A stretch of DNA of 64,000 bases from Gastranaerophilus sp944325835 (GCA_963931575.1 OZ007029.1:434001-498000), one strand, 5' to 3'; positions 54,133-63,095 are shown, counted from the stretch's first letter. Notes: generated by a model not told the origin, from the letters alone. Numbers and translations are program-made.

Positions 54133-55857
54133 TGAATCATATCTTGTAAAGGATTTAGAAACATTATCTTCAATTACTTTTTTAATCGCTTCGTACTCTG
54201 TTTCAAGAGAGGAGATTTCTGTATCCAAATTCTTCATTTTTAAATCAAGTTCCTGTTCTTTAGCATTAATCCGTGCTTTTTGAGTGGTGTATTTTGATTC
54301 GGCTGCCGCAATGGCTGCATCATCAGAAACTTCTTTAACAAAATTGTTCGTTGCGTAATTATTTTGATAATAATAGTAATCGTCGGACATACTTGTGAGA
54401 TACATTTGACCGCTTTGCAGCATTTCTTTAAGATAGCTGCTGTCAGTTGCGACCTGATTGTTTTCAGTCCAACCGTTAATGCAAATCTGGTTAAACAAAG
54501 TATCATAGAAGTTTGAGATTAATGCGTCACTGTCAGATACAGTTGTCGTGGTGAATGTAAATTCGTAGTTGCTTAATGTATTTACATCCGCGAATGTGGA
54601 TTCTGTATCGTCTTTACCCCATTCAATGTGCAAAGAATTTGACGCTGCAGAACCTAAGCCCTGCATATATTGCATAAAATAAGTAAACCACGCTCTGACA
54701 AAATCAGTTAAATCTATTGCACCAACAGCCTCAAGTCTATTGACAAACGGGAAAACTACAGACGTTCTGCGGTTGTTGACGAATCCAAGGAAGTTGTTAG
54801 CAGATCTGTTGCCGTCAGCATGCCCGTGCAGATCCTGGTTAACAGCATCTTTTGCGACATTACCGTTGTTAGATTCTTTACCATATCCGGAGTGAAGGTT
54901 TGCTGTGTTTTCTCTAGTCACGTCAGATACGTAAGTTTGCATTTGTGAATTAGCATAAGCAACAGCATCTCCGGCTCCGTCAATTAAACTCATAAGTGTT
55001 TCGCCCAATGACGCAGTCACATTATTGACTACGTCAATCATACCTTTATAATGTGAATATGGCGTTGCAAATCTGCCTGTATCATCGGATTCGCATATTA
55101 AATAAACCCTGTTGGACTCGTCAGTGGGGTTTAATAAATCTGCAAAAGTTATTTCCGAAAGAGCCTTAGAACCGCTTGCGGCGCCAGTAGAGCAACCCCT
55201 TGCTTCTGCTTCATTGAAGTTATACATAGTATTCCCCTCAATATAAACCGCGCCGACCCCTCTTGGCCCGTTGTTGGTCATAATACCTGCATTTAAAGAA
55301 TAGTTGCCGGTATATCCTTCACCATTCAATAATTTAAGTAAATCTTCAAAAGAACCTGTTGTTGTCACGGTATTAACTAAGTTATCACCTCCTAATCCTG
55401 CGCCCTGATTATAGTCAATAGCGCATATTGACTCGGCTGTACCTTGAGTAATAACACCCTGTTCAGCTAAACTCATGATAAAAGCATTCCGCATTAAAGA
55501 AGAAGGCGTACAGCCAAGACCTTCCTGCGGTATACCTGCGGCGCGTGCCGCTGCAGCATAGGGACTTGAGAGCACAATTTGTCCCTGATTGTTGGAAATC
55601 AGTGTTGGTGTGTAGTCGTTTAGTGAACTAGGTGACATGAGCAAGTTATATGTAAGCGGTGTATCAGTAGAATTAACACCATAAAAGTCATAGTAAAGTT
55701 TTGTTTGATCTAAAGAATTTTGATATTCGTTGGAAATTTCTGTCAAGCTTCTTGAAAGCGTCAGTTTTTGGTGAGACATTCTCATTGATTCAAACTGCGC
55801 TCTGGATTTTCTTGACGTTATGGTAAGTAGTCTTGCCTGTGATGCTGCTAATCCCAT
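54130..55857 (-). CDS. MGLAASQ-family protein, copy B, unrecognised
   Basis: 575 residues from ATG 55857 with GGAAAT upstream; the frame is open further (to 55926) but that part crosses an operator-like palindrome and is not in copy A. The first ~165 residues and the last ~130 match copy A with few changes, also at DNA level; the centre differs (GNTMYNFNEAEARGCSTGAA here). Ends KSFTRYDS as copy A. Inverted orientation relative to copy A, with rpsT and pnp in between. Confidence 0.72.
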   Translation of the reverse strand: MGLAASQARLLTITSRKSRAQFESMRMSHQKLTLSRSLTEISNEYQNSLDQTKLYYDFYGVNSTDTPLTYNLLMSPSSLNDYTPTLISNNQGQIVLSSPYAAAARAAGIPQEGLGCTPSSLMRNAFIMSLAEQGVITQGTAESICAIDYNQGAGLGGDNLVNTVTTTGSFEDLLKLLNGEGYTGNYSLNAGIMTNNGPRGVGAVYIEGNTMYNFNEAEARGCSTGAASGSKALSEITFADLLNPTDESNRVYLICESDDTGRFATPYSHYKGMIDVVNNVTASLGETLMSLIDGAGDAVAYANSQMQTYVSDVTRENTANLHSGYGKESNNGNVAKDAVNQDLHGHADGNRSANNFLGFVNNRRTSVVFPFVNRLEAVGAIDLTDFVRAWFTYFMQYMQGLGSAASNSLHIEWGKDDTESTFADVNTLSNYEFTFTTTTVSDSDALISNFYDTLFNQICINGWTENNQVATDSSYLKEMLQSGQMYLTSMSDDYYYYQNNYATNNFVKEVSDDAAIAAAESKYTTQKARINAKEQELDLKMKNLDTEISSLETEYEAIKKVIEDNVSKSFTRYDS

Positions 55858-55874
55858 ATTAGAAATTTCCTTTC

Positions 55875-55902
55875 GTACAACATAATATGTATTGTGTTGT
55901 AC
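55875..55902. promoter_or_regulatory. Operator-like palindrome 1 (upstream of copy B)
   Basis: 28-base imperfect palindrome: left half GTACAACATAATAT, right half GTATTGTGTTGTAC (12 of 14 positions pair). It lies 18 bases upstream of the copy B start, where a bound protein would block expression. A related site lies at 56021. Confidence 0.65.
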
Positions 55903-56020
55903 AAAGCCTGAAAACGCTTGCAGCAAGCGGATTTAACTTTTATTGCCCGAGTCTTTTGCAAGGAACGGCTCAAATTTTTCTTTTCCAAAAATTAAAGTTA
56001 TTCCTGAATAAATCCGACAT

Positions 56021-56048
56021 GAACAACACAATACATATTGTGGTGTAT
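56021..56048. promoter_or_regulatory. Operator-like palindrome 2
   Basis: Contains ACAACACAATACATATTG, matching the reverse complement of palindrome 1, with a less perfect right half (TATTGTGGTGTATC). Centres are 146 bases apart. The 330-base gap between copy B and the gene at 56188 otherwise holds only AT-rich sequence, including TTGTTACAAAT near 56066. Confidence 0.6.
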
Positions 56049-56187
56049 CTGTGGTAATATTAAGTTTTGTTACAAATATATAAATTTTATACACCTTTTA
56101 CGCAATTTTTAAATACAAAAATACTTTATAGAAGTATCAATAGGATTTTAAGAGAAAACAAAGATTAAGAGAAAAGGAGTATAGACT

Positions 56188-56568
56188 ATGACATTTAATT
56201 ATGATGCAGGACAATCCAGACCGGTAAACAAGCCGTATATTGATGGCGGAGTGCGTTCTAATGGAACACAAAAAACTGGCTTAACTTTTGATTTTGGTTT
56301 GCGTTCAGGAAATGTTGACAGCACAAAAACAGCATGGGGTATTGAAAGAACAACTTCTGTAACTCCTGAAGAAAGAGTTGCTGCATCAACAACAAAAACT
56401 TATGCAGCAGTTGCAAGTGTTGCGAATGATGCTGATAATGACAGAGCAATTGATGCAATGCTTAGCCCGTATATTACGGATGAAACCCGGGCTAGAATTG
56501 CAGGTACAAGCTTTAACGCAGCTATGTCATTAGGTGACTTTGAGGAAGCCTACAGAACTTTGGCTTAG
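56188..56568 (+). CDS. Small soluble protein, unrecognised
   Basis: 126 residues with a good AAAAGGAG site. Starts MTFNYDAGQSRPVNKPYIDG; the first half is Gly/Ser/Thr-rich and probably unstructured, the second half helical (RAIDAMLSPYITDETRARIA). No signal peptide, membrane helix or family motif. Shares its upstream region with copy B, divergently, so the palindromes between them could affect both. Confidence 0.65.
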   Translation: MTFNYDAGQSRPVNKPYIDGGVRSNGTQKTGLTFDFGLRSGNVDSTKTAWGIERTTSVTPEERVAASTTKTYAAVASVANDADNDRAIDAMLSPYITDETRARIAGTSFNAAMSLGDFEEAYRTLA

Positions 56569-56625
56569 TTATGACTTATAGATAACATTTACTCTCTCTT
56601 AAAAACAAAATACTTCTTTTCTTAT

Positions 56626-56654
56626 GGCGTGCTGCGGCACGCCTTAATTTTTAT
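56626..56654 (+). terminator. Terminator after the 56188 gene
   Basis: GGCGTGC / GCACGCC stem, then TTAATTTTTA. Confidence 0.8.
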
Positions 56655-56734
56655 TAAGTTTATGTAAAGCTATGCTGTTCTTGGGTATTTTTGTATTATC
56701 ATAATAATTAATATAGTAGAAAGAGGAGAAAGTT

Positions 56735-57544
56735 ATGATAGATAAAACCGCGATAATCCACCCTTCTGCACAGATTGCGGAGGATGCTGTAATAGGTCCT
56801 TTTGTCGTTATAGGTGAAAATGTTAAAATCGGAAGCAGAACGAGAGTTATTTCAAATGCGCACATTGAGTTTGCGGAAATCGGTGAGGACTGTACGATAA
56901 GTCCTTTTGCAACGATTGGTTCCGAACCGCAGGACTTAGGTTACAAAGGCGAGCCGACAAAGGTTGTTATCGGTGACGGTACTATTATTAAGGAGAATGT
57001 TACTATTCATAGAGGCGCCAATTGCGGTGATTGCACAACCAGAGTTGGTAAAAAATGTTTGATTATGGTTGGTGCGCATGTTGCGCATAACTGTGTCCTT
57101 GAAGATCAGGTAATTCTGGCGAACCTTGTAACGCTTGGCGGGCATGTACATGTCGGATTTGGAGCGTTTGTTGGCGGTATGAGCGTGTTCCACCAGAATA
57201 TCAGAATTGGTGATATGGCAATTATAAGCGGATTTTCAGCTTCACGTCAGGATATTTTGCCTTACTCAAAAGGCGAAGGCCGTCCGCCGGTTCCGGATGG
57301 TTTGAACGTTATTGCGATGAAGCGCAGAGGCGTTCCGCAAAATATCAGAACAGATGTAAACGCGGCATTCAAATTGCTGGTTTCTAAAGACCTTAATACG
57401 ACACAGGCTATTGAAAGAATTAAGGCTGAAATTCCTATGAATGAATATATTCAAAAGATGATTGATTTTATTCAAACTTCAAAACGCGGCGTTTTGTTGA
57501 AATCCTATAAAACAGGTCATCAATCATTGGATTCGGAAGAATAG
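56735..57544 (+). CDS. lpxA: UDP-N-acetylglucosamine acyltransferase
   Basis: First step of lipid A synthesis, acylation of UDP-GlcNAc, in the cytoplasm. 269 residues: left-handed beta-helix hexapeptide repeats (IHPSAQIAEDAVIGPFVVIG) from residue 8, the catalytic His in GAHVAHNCVLEDQ near 120, and the helical C-terminal domain beginning after GLNVIAMKRRG. Full length for LpxA. GAGGAG site. The other lpx genes are not in the window. Confidence 0.94.
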   Translation: MIDKTAIIHPSAQIAEDAVIGPFVVIGENVKIGSRTRVISNAHIEFAEIGEDCTISPFATIGSEPQDLGYKGEPTKVVIGDGTIIKENVTIHRGANCGDCTTRVGKKCLIMVGAHVAHNCVLEDQVILANLVTLGGHVHVGFGAFVGGMSVFHQNIRIGDMAIISGFSASRQDILPYSKGEGRPPVPDGLNVIAMKRRGVPQNIRTDVNAAFKLLVSKDLNTTQAIERIKAEIPMNEYIQKMIDFIQTSKRGVLLKSYKTGHQSLDSEE

Positions 57545-57566
57545 GCACTGAGTGCCATCCATATTT

Positions 57567-57602
57567 AAAAACATGTCAGGCCGCCTGCTTGACATGTTTT
57601 TT
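57567..57602 (+). terminator. Terminator of lpxA, containing a PV -35 box
   Basis: AAACATGTCA / TGACATGTTT stem and T run, nearly the same as the nusA terminator at 28448; the right arm supplies TTGACA of the PV7 promoter. Confidence 0.85.
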
Positions 57603-57617
57603 CACATGATACATAAT
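57589..57617 (+). promoter_or_regulatory. PV-family promoter of PV7
   Basis: TTGACA at 57589-57594, 17-base spacer, CATAAT at 57612-57617. Confidence 0.85.
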
Positions 57618-57648
57618 GAGAATGTATAAACTATGAAAGGATAGAAAA

Positions 57649-58861
57649 ATGAACAAATGTAGAAAAGTATTCCCTTGCACGGGGGGGGGGGGGGCGTGCC
57701 TTACCCGCAAAATTAGGTATTGAGGACACGGCGCCTTCATGTCATGCTGAACTTGATTCAGCATCTGGCCAGCGTGGCATTCATTCAACGTTAGTACTGC
57801 GCCTCGCGAAAAACGCCACCGCTCGCGCTTGCAACCAAGAACGCGGTCTTGCTTGTCGCGCGCTCGACTCTACACAAGGCAAGCCTTGTTCCGTGGCTCT
57901 GCTCGGCTTGGCCTTCACCATGGCTGAAATTTTGCTTTCCCTCACGATAATCGGCGTGGTGGCAGCGATAACACTTCCGTCACTTACGGGAAACATCAAC
58001 GAGCGCACCTGGAATACCCAAAGAAAGGCGCTTTATGCAAGATTTTCACAGGCAATTGCCTTGATGCCGGCACTTAACGGCTATGGAACTTTAACAGAGG
58101 GCAATTCTTCTGCTTCTGCACAGGATACCGCCGCAGAAACCTTTGTAACCGGCGGGTTAGCAAAGGTCTTGAAGATTAACAACATTTGCGACTATGAACA
58201 TTTAGAAGATTGTGGGATTCCGGCAAAGATTACAACTCTAAACGGTAGTATAATCAGTGATTTTACTTCGTCTATGAATACGTTAGTAGGGTACAACTGC
58301 ATGTTTAACGGTAGCGCGCCAAACCAGTCTTATTCACAGTTGGATACTAAAGCCGCCGCGTTTGAAACCGCTAACGGCGAAAGCATTCTTGTCTATTATA
58401 ACCCGAAATGCCGCGCTGATACAAAAGTAATTGATGCTTCCTGGACGCAGCCATATATGTGCGCGAATTTTGTCTACGACTTAAACGGTTCAAAAGGCCC
58501 GAATACTGCCGGTAAAGATATAGGCTTTATAACCGTGCTTTATCCGAGTGACAGTGTTGTTGTCGCCCCGTTTCCGGATGTTAGTCTTGAGAAAAACAGT
58601 AATGAACGACGTACCCATGTTGAGGCGTCACGTTATTGCACACGAAAAGATAATACAACACGTATGCCAAGCCGTGACGAATTAATGGCAATGTTTTATA
58701 ACCGTACAATTATTGGCGGTCTGGGGACGAGTAACGACTATTTCTGGTCATCTACGCTTGGCGAAAGAGCAGATACTGCCTATCATGTACGATTTAACTC
58801 GGGCAGTCGTCATCTGGGAAGTAGAGATAGTAAATACCGTGTCTGGTGTATAAAACGTTGA
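57649..58861 (+). CDS. PV7: phase-variable prepilin-like protein (frameshifted by poly-G, OFF)
   Basis: ATG 57649 (MNKCRKVFPCT) with AAAGGA site. With 14 G reading stops at a TGA 24 bases after the tract, exactly as in PV2, whose sequence after the tract (CGTGCCTTACCCGCAAAA) is identical. 13 or 16 G opens the frame: an 88-residue leader, then A|FTMAEILLSL, INNICDYEHLEDCG, NGSKGPNTAGKDIG and the end TTRMPSRDELMAMF ... YFWSSTLGERADTAYHVRF ... VWCIKR. The last module is the most different of the family. No convincing terminator follows. Confidence 0.78.
57681..57694 (+). repeat. Poly-G tract, 14 G (PV7, out of frame)
   Basis: In-frame reading from ATG 57649 needs 13 or 16 G. Confidence 0.95.
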
Positions 58862-59116
58862 TTTGGCGTTCGGGAAAGACTCGCGCCCGGCTTGACCGCC
58901 GGCAAGCACCGGCTGACGCATTCCGCCTGGATAAATTTTAAGCGGGTACTTTATACCCGCAAAATTTACAACGGCGGCATCGTAGTGTTCCGCACCCTGC
59001 CCGCAGCACTCACGTGCTACGGCACCGGTGCTACACCGGCTGACGCTTGGGCAATTGCCCCCGTCTTTACACTCCCCTCAAAATGTATTACAATATGCAG
59101 AAAGAGGAGAGTTATT
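58862..59116. other. Intergenic stretch with GC-rich palindromic sequence
   Basis: An open frame crosses this region from 58892 into the aminopeptidase, but the base composition and palindromic fragments (CGGCTTGACCGCCGG, ACCGGTGCTACACCGG) resemble the PV leader repeats, and no ribosome site is present. I see no gene here. Confidence 0.55.
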
Positions 59117-60223
59117 ATGCAAAACGATGTTTTAAGAAAATATGCTCAGGTTCTGGTTGATTATTCAACTGATGTGCAAAAGGGTGATCTGGTTGTTATC
59201 CGCACAGACAGTGTGGAATCGCAACCCCTGCTGAAAGAAATTTATAAACGTGTAATCGAGCGCGGCGGAAACCCGATTGTGCGTATCGCGCTTGAGGGTG
59301 CGGGTGAAATTTTCCTGAAAAATGCGTCTGATGAACAGTTAGATTATATTGATCCAATTACTCAGCTGGAGTACGAAAAAGCTGATAAATTTATCTCAAT
59401 CGGCGCACCGTTGAATACCAAAAATATGAAGCGAGCTAATCTGGAAAAACTTGCTCGCCGCGGTAAAGCTACAAAGAAACTTTCTGAAATGCTTCTGGGG
59501 CGTTCTGCACGCGGTGAAGCGAAGTGGGTTATTGCAGATTATCCGACAAATGCGCTTGCTCAGGAAGCAAAAATGTCACTGGCTGAATACACGGAGTTCC
59601 TCTACAATTCCTGCTATTTGAACCTTGAGGATCCCGTTGCAAAGCTCCGAGAACTGGACGAAAAGCAAACAAAATGGGCAAATTACCTGAATAATGTTAA
59701 AAAACTCCATATCGTCGGCGAAAAAACTGATATTACGTTTGGCGTTGAAGGCAGAAAATGGATTAGTTGTTCAGGCTTAAATAACTATCCTGATGGTGAA
59801 GTCTTTACTTCCCCTGTTGAAGATGATGTGAACGGCGAAATTTACTTTGATTTCCCGCAAAATTACCGCGGAAACGAAGCGCATGGCGTTCACCTGACAA
59901 TTCAAAACGGAAAAGTCACGGGAGTGAAGTGTGAAAGCGGCGAGGATTTTGTAAATTCCATGTTTGATATGGACGAAGGCTCCCGCGGCATCGGTGAAAT
60001 CGCAATCGGTACCAACGATGAAATTCAGGAAGTTACAGGAAATATTCTTTTTGATGAAAAAATAGGCGGTTCAATTCATATGGCAATTGGGGCATCTTAC
60101 CCGGAAACCGGTGGCAAGAACGTTTCGGGGCTTCACTGGGACATGATTAAAAATATGAAAAACGGTGGGAAAATTTATGCCGATGATGTTTTAATATATG
60201 AAAACGGAAAGTTTATAATATAG
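59117..60223 (+). CDS. M29-family aminopeptidase
   Basis: Metal-dependent aminopeptidase of the thermophilic AmpS/AmpT/PepS group, cytoplasmic. Start at 59117 (MQNDVLRKYAQVLVDYSTDV) has GAGGAGA upstream; the family begins this way. Motifs: GDLVVIRTD near 25, the metal-binding GLNNYPDGEVFTSPVEDDVN, then DEGSRGIGEIAIGTN and GASYPETGGKN ... HWDMI near the end. 368 residues, normal length. Terminator downstream. Confidence 0.92.
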   Translation: MQNDVLRKYAQVLVDYSTDVQKGDLVVIRTDSVESQPLLKEIYKRVIERGGNPIVRIALEGAGEIFLKNASDEQLDYIDPITQLEYEKADKFISIGAPLNTKNMKRANLEKLARRGKATKKLSEMLLGRSARGEAKWVIADYPTNALAQEAKMSLAEYTEFLYNSCYLNLEDPVAKLRELDEKQTKWANYLNNVKKLHIVGEKTDITFGVEGRKWISCSGLNNYPDGEVFTSPVEDDVNGEIYFDFPQNYRGNEAHGVHLTIQNGKVTGVKCESGEDFVNSMFDMDEGSRGIGEIAIGTNDEIQEVTGNILFDEKIGGSIHMAIGASYPETGGKNVSGLHWDMIKNMKNGGKIYADDVLIYENGKFII

Positions 60224-60228
60224 CATAC

Positions 60229-60254
60229 AAGGCGCTGAGAAATCGGCGCTTTTT
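60229..60254 (+). terminator. Terminator of the aminopeptidase gene
   Basis: AAGGCGC / GCGCTTT stem with one G-U pair and 10-base loop, followed by TT. Confidence 0.65.
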
Positions 60255-60296
60255 GCTAATGAAATCCTAACAATCCTGTGCTACATTAGTAACATC

Positions 60297-60977
60297 ATGA
60301 TACAACCGGTTCAAAATATTCCAAATAATCACCCTAATGTAGTAAAACCCCGTTTCAGCAGTCATAAGATTACTCTGGCGCCTGATTATAACCGTGTGAA
60401 AAGTAAAGAAGCTCCGGCATCTGTTAAGGCAGCTTCTGCAATCGGCGCCGCCGCAGGTGCAGCTCTGGCGGTTGCTGCTTTTGCGAAAAGACAAAAGAAA
60501 AGTTTTTTTAATGTGGAATACGGGCTTAAAGAAATGCTTGGATTAGGGCTGGGTGCTATTGGCGGCGGCGTTTTAGGCGGTGTTTTGACTTCAAACCGTA
60601 AGAAACACGAACGCAAATTAGATGAGGGCATTTTCCAGTATTCAATGGTAGCACTTCCGGGGTTTGCCGTATCAGGTGCAACTTATGCCTGCGAAAAAAT
60701 TAAACCTTTAAACAATGCACCGGCAAAAATCGCAGGAACTGTTCTGGCGCTTGCAGGCGGAATGGAAGTCGCAGTTGATGTTGCAAACTTTGTATCTGAT
60801 ATTGATAACAATGAGCCGGATAGAAAATTAACATTCAAAGATGCAATTGCAAGCGTTGATGATATAATTGGTATCCTTGTCCTCGCTAAAATCAAAGCGG
60901 TTAAAACCTTAAAGCTGGAACGGCTTTTGCCTGCTGTTTATGCTTATTGCGGTTATAAAGCAGGTACTACCAATTAA
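60297..60977 (+). CDS. Small membrane protein, unrecognised
   Basis: 226 residues with three Gly/Ala-rich hydrophobic stretches (IGAAAGAALAVAAFA; MLGLGLGAIGGGVLGGVL; IAGTVLALAGGMEVAVDVA) that could be membrane helices or glycine-zipper segments, separated by charged loops (SNRKKHERKLDEG). No clear ribosome site. Its stop overlaps the convergent WYL gene by 4 bases. No family recognised. Confidence 0.62.
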   Translation: MIQPVQNIPNNHPNVVKPRFSSHKITLAPDYNRVKSKEAPASVKAASAIGAAAGAALAVAAFAKRQKKSFFNVEYGLKEMLGLGLGAIGGGVLGGVLTSNRKKHERKLDEGIFQYSMVALPGFAVSGATYACEKIKPLNNAPAKIAGTVLALAGGMEVAVDVANFVSDIDNNEPDRKLTFKDAIASVDDIIGILVLAKIKAVKTLKLERLLPAVYAYCGYKAGTTN

Positions 60978-61918
60978 TCATATAACTTTAATGTGTCCTC
61001 ATAAATTGAGAGAATTTTATCTCTGAAACCTGTCGGGTTAAGAACTTTGCAATTGGCGCCGTATTTCAGAAGCCTTTTTGTTAATTCTTCTTCGCTTTCA
61101 TCTTTATTAACAATAACGAGCCAGCCGTTTTCAATTCCCCGCGAGTATTCCCACGGTCTTAATGTATAATTTTTAGCAAGCCTTCCGCGCAGTCCGTAAA
61201 CCGTAACCCTGTTTGTATTCAATGTCGGCGGAATTTTATTCGGTAATTGTTTTATGCTGATTATATTATCAAGCGAAATTACGGCCGGTTCTCCGGAAGT
61301 TAAATCAACAACCTGCAGCCGGACGGTTCCGCGTCTGTATAAAAGATTTTGCGCTTTTGCCGTGATTTTCTTTTCCTGCTTTTTGCCGGAACGTGTGATA
61401 TAATAGATTATTTCAACTCTATAATCCTCTTTGCAGAACTTTGAACATGTTTCTACTTTATTTGTAAATTTATCGTAATAGAAGCTGAAATCTGCTTTAT
61501 TAGCAGACTCATTTTTCTTCATAAGCATTTGCGTGGCTTCGGAAAACCGGAGTTCAAAAGATTTGATAAATTTTTCAAATTCATAATCATTTGGATTTTC
61601 ATTGCTGTAAATATTCGCAGCACAATTTTTGATAAGCATAAAAGCATGTAAATCTTCCTGATTTAAATCAATTTTGTAAGGAGGATTTATTAAATGGTAT
61701 TTGCCTTTTTCTTTTTTTACATTAAGCCCGAAGAGCTTTAAGGTATTAAGATATTTGTTTAAAGTTACGCTGTGGATACTGTTTGCAGGGGAAATAGAAC
61801 TTTCTTCATCAGAAATAACCTTTATGACCTGACTGAAATTGGCATTATCCTCTAATAACAATTTTAGTAGTGCAAACATTTTTATGCAGCTGTCGACCTG
61901 TTTTGTGCTAGTTTCCAT
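60974..61918 (-). CDS. WYL-domain-type regulator (second of pair)
   Basis: 314 residues. N-terminal HTH-like helices (LKLLLEDNANFSQVIKVISD; LNKYLNTLKLFGLNVKKEKG) and a C-terminal beta-rich part (VEIIYYITRSGKKQEKKITA, LLYRRGTVRLQVVDL, SLDNIISIKQLP) laid out as in WYL-domain transcription factors. It starts 11 bases inside the end of its upstream paralogue. The WYL triplet itself is not strict. Ligand and targets unknown. Confidence 0.68.
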   Translation of the reverse strand: METSTKQVDSCIKMFALLKLLLEDNANFSQVIKVISDEESSISPANSIHSVTLNKYLNTLKLFGLNVKKEKGKYHLINPPYKIDLNQEDLHAFMLIKNCAANIYSNENPNDYEFEKFIKSFELRFSEATQMLMKKNESANKADFSFYYDKFTNKVETCSKFCKEDYRVEIIYYITRSGKKQEKKITAKAQNLLYRRGTVRLQVVDLTSGEPAVISLDNIISIKQLPNKIPPTLNTNRVTVYGLRGRLAKNYTLRPWEYSRGIENGWLVIVNKDESEEELTKRLLKYGANCKVLNPTGFRDKILSIYEDTLKLYD

Positions 61919-62858
61919 ATACGTAGACCTCTTTTGCGGCTTTCAGCGCCAAGATAAACTCCTGTTTATAGCTTGCAGGTTCAAGAATTTTGCATGAATC
62001 CGCCAGTTGTAAAAATCTTTGAGTAGAGAGCATTTTGTTGTTTGTTTTGTGTTGTATAACTCTGGTATTTCCTGATTTTGAAATAACAATTTCGTTTTCG
62101 GTGAGTTTTTCATCCGGGTCGTAAAGCTCAAATGTTATAACAAAGGAGTTATCAGCCGGAACATTAACTTCTTCTCCGGGGATAATATTTGTAATTTTTA
62201 CTATTCTGCTTAAAAGGAAAATTGCTTCTTCTTTATACTCCATGCCAAAACCTTCCAGATATAGTTTATAGTTTTGGATTTTCATATTATGCGCAATAAT
62301 AGGGATTTCTTTAAAGCCGGAGCGCGGAGAATTATATAGAACCGTCACCAGTGCGTTTTCTTTGCAGCATTGCTCCAGTTCTTTGAGAAGATTAAAATCA
62401 CAATCTTTTAATACTGAATGCCGCTCGTATAGTTCATGGAAAATTTTGTCTTTAAAACATCTGTCAAGTTTTTTAATGAGTATTTCAACTTTCAGCAGCT
62501 CTTCAAAAGGCATGTTATACATGATTATGTCGTAAATTTCAAACAGCTTTTGCGCCTGGGTTTCGGAAATTACGGGCCGGAAAGGATTATCAGGTATGAA
62601 GTAGGAATATTCCCGGCGTTTTTCGCCTGTAAGTTTTTTCTCTACTGTGCATCCTGCACATTTGAAGGTATTAATATAAACTCTGAGCGTATCTTTAGAA
62701 ATAGTGGATTTTATGTAAGGCAGTTTTACAAGAAAATCCCTTATTTGATCGAGCGTTTTAGGAGAAGCTAAAAGCAGTTCAAACACAATAAGAGCTTTAA
62801 AAGCACTATAAAATATAGCATTATAGCTGACTTCTTTAGTATATAAATACTGCCGCAT
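61908..62858 (-). CDS. WYL-domain-type regulator (first of pair)
   Basis: 316 residues, same layout as the next gene: HTH-like N-terminus (LVKLPYIKSTISKDTLRVYI, FKCAGCTVEKKLTG) and a WYL-like region (LVTVLYNSPRSGFKEIPIIA, YKLYLEGFGMEYKEEAIFLL). Low identity between the two shows an old tandem duplication. Overlap of 11 bases suggests co-translation and possibly a heterodimer. Confidence 0.68.
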   Translation of the reverse strand: MRQYLYTKEVSYNAIFYSAFKALIVFELLLASPKTLDQIRDFLVKLPYIKSTISKDTLRVYINTFKCAGCTVEKKLTGEKRREYSYFIPDNPFRPVISETQAQKLFEIYDIIMYNMPFEELLKVEILIKKLDRCFKDKIFHELYERHSVLKDCDFNLLKELEQCCKENALVTVLYNSPRSGFKEIPIIAHNMKIQNYKLYLEGFGMEYKEEAIFLLSRIVKITNIIPGEEVNVPADNSFVITFELYDPDEKLTENEIVISKSGNTRVIQHKTNNKMLSTQRFLQLADSCKILEPASYKQEFILALKAAKEVYVYGN

Positions 62859-62981
62859 AATTCACACATACCCTTTAAAAACATTTTATTATAAAATTAA
62901 AAAATTAACAATAAAGTAAAGATTAGGGTTGATTTTTGAGAATGTTTGTGTGAGAATAGGACTTGAGCGAAAAAGAAACAT

Positions 62982-63055
62982 GGCTGGGTAGCTCAGTTGG
63001 TGAGAGCGTTCGGCTCATACCCGAAAGGTCGACAGTTCGAATCTGTCCCCAGCTA
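62982..63055 (+). tRNA. tRNA-Met (anticodon CAT)
   Basis: 74-base cloverleaf: acceptor GGCTGGG pairs with CCCAGCT (G-U at the first pair), D-arm AGCTCAGTTGGTGAGAGC, anticodon stem TTCGG/CCGAA with loop CTCATAC, T-arm with GTTCGAATC, discriminator A; CCA is not encoded. The first pair is G-U, not the unpaired base of initiators, so this is elongator Met (or Ile-CAT if lysidine-modified). Confidence 0.93.
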
Positions 63056-63060
63056 GTATA

Positions 63061-63095
63061 AAGAAGAGTTTCAAGATTAACGAAACTCTTCTTTA
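63061..63095. terminator. Bidirectional terminator after tRNA-Met
   Basis: AAGAAGAGTTTC / GAAACTCTTCTT stem followed by TATTTTTTA; ends at the stop of the convergent gene. Confidence 0.88.

Noticed and set aside
2771..58861. Diversity-generating retroelement acting on the lectin-like ends
   Set aside because: No reverse transcriptase and no template repeat seen in the window; differences between copies are not limited to adenine positions.
58892..59116. N-terminal extension of the aminopeptidase
   Set aside because: Not family-like, GC-rich repeat sequence; ATG 59117 has a good ribosome site and the family N-terminus.
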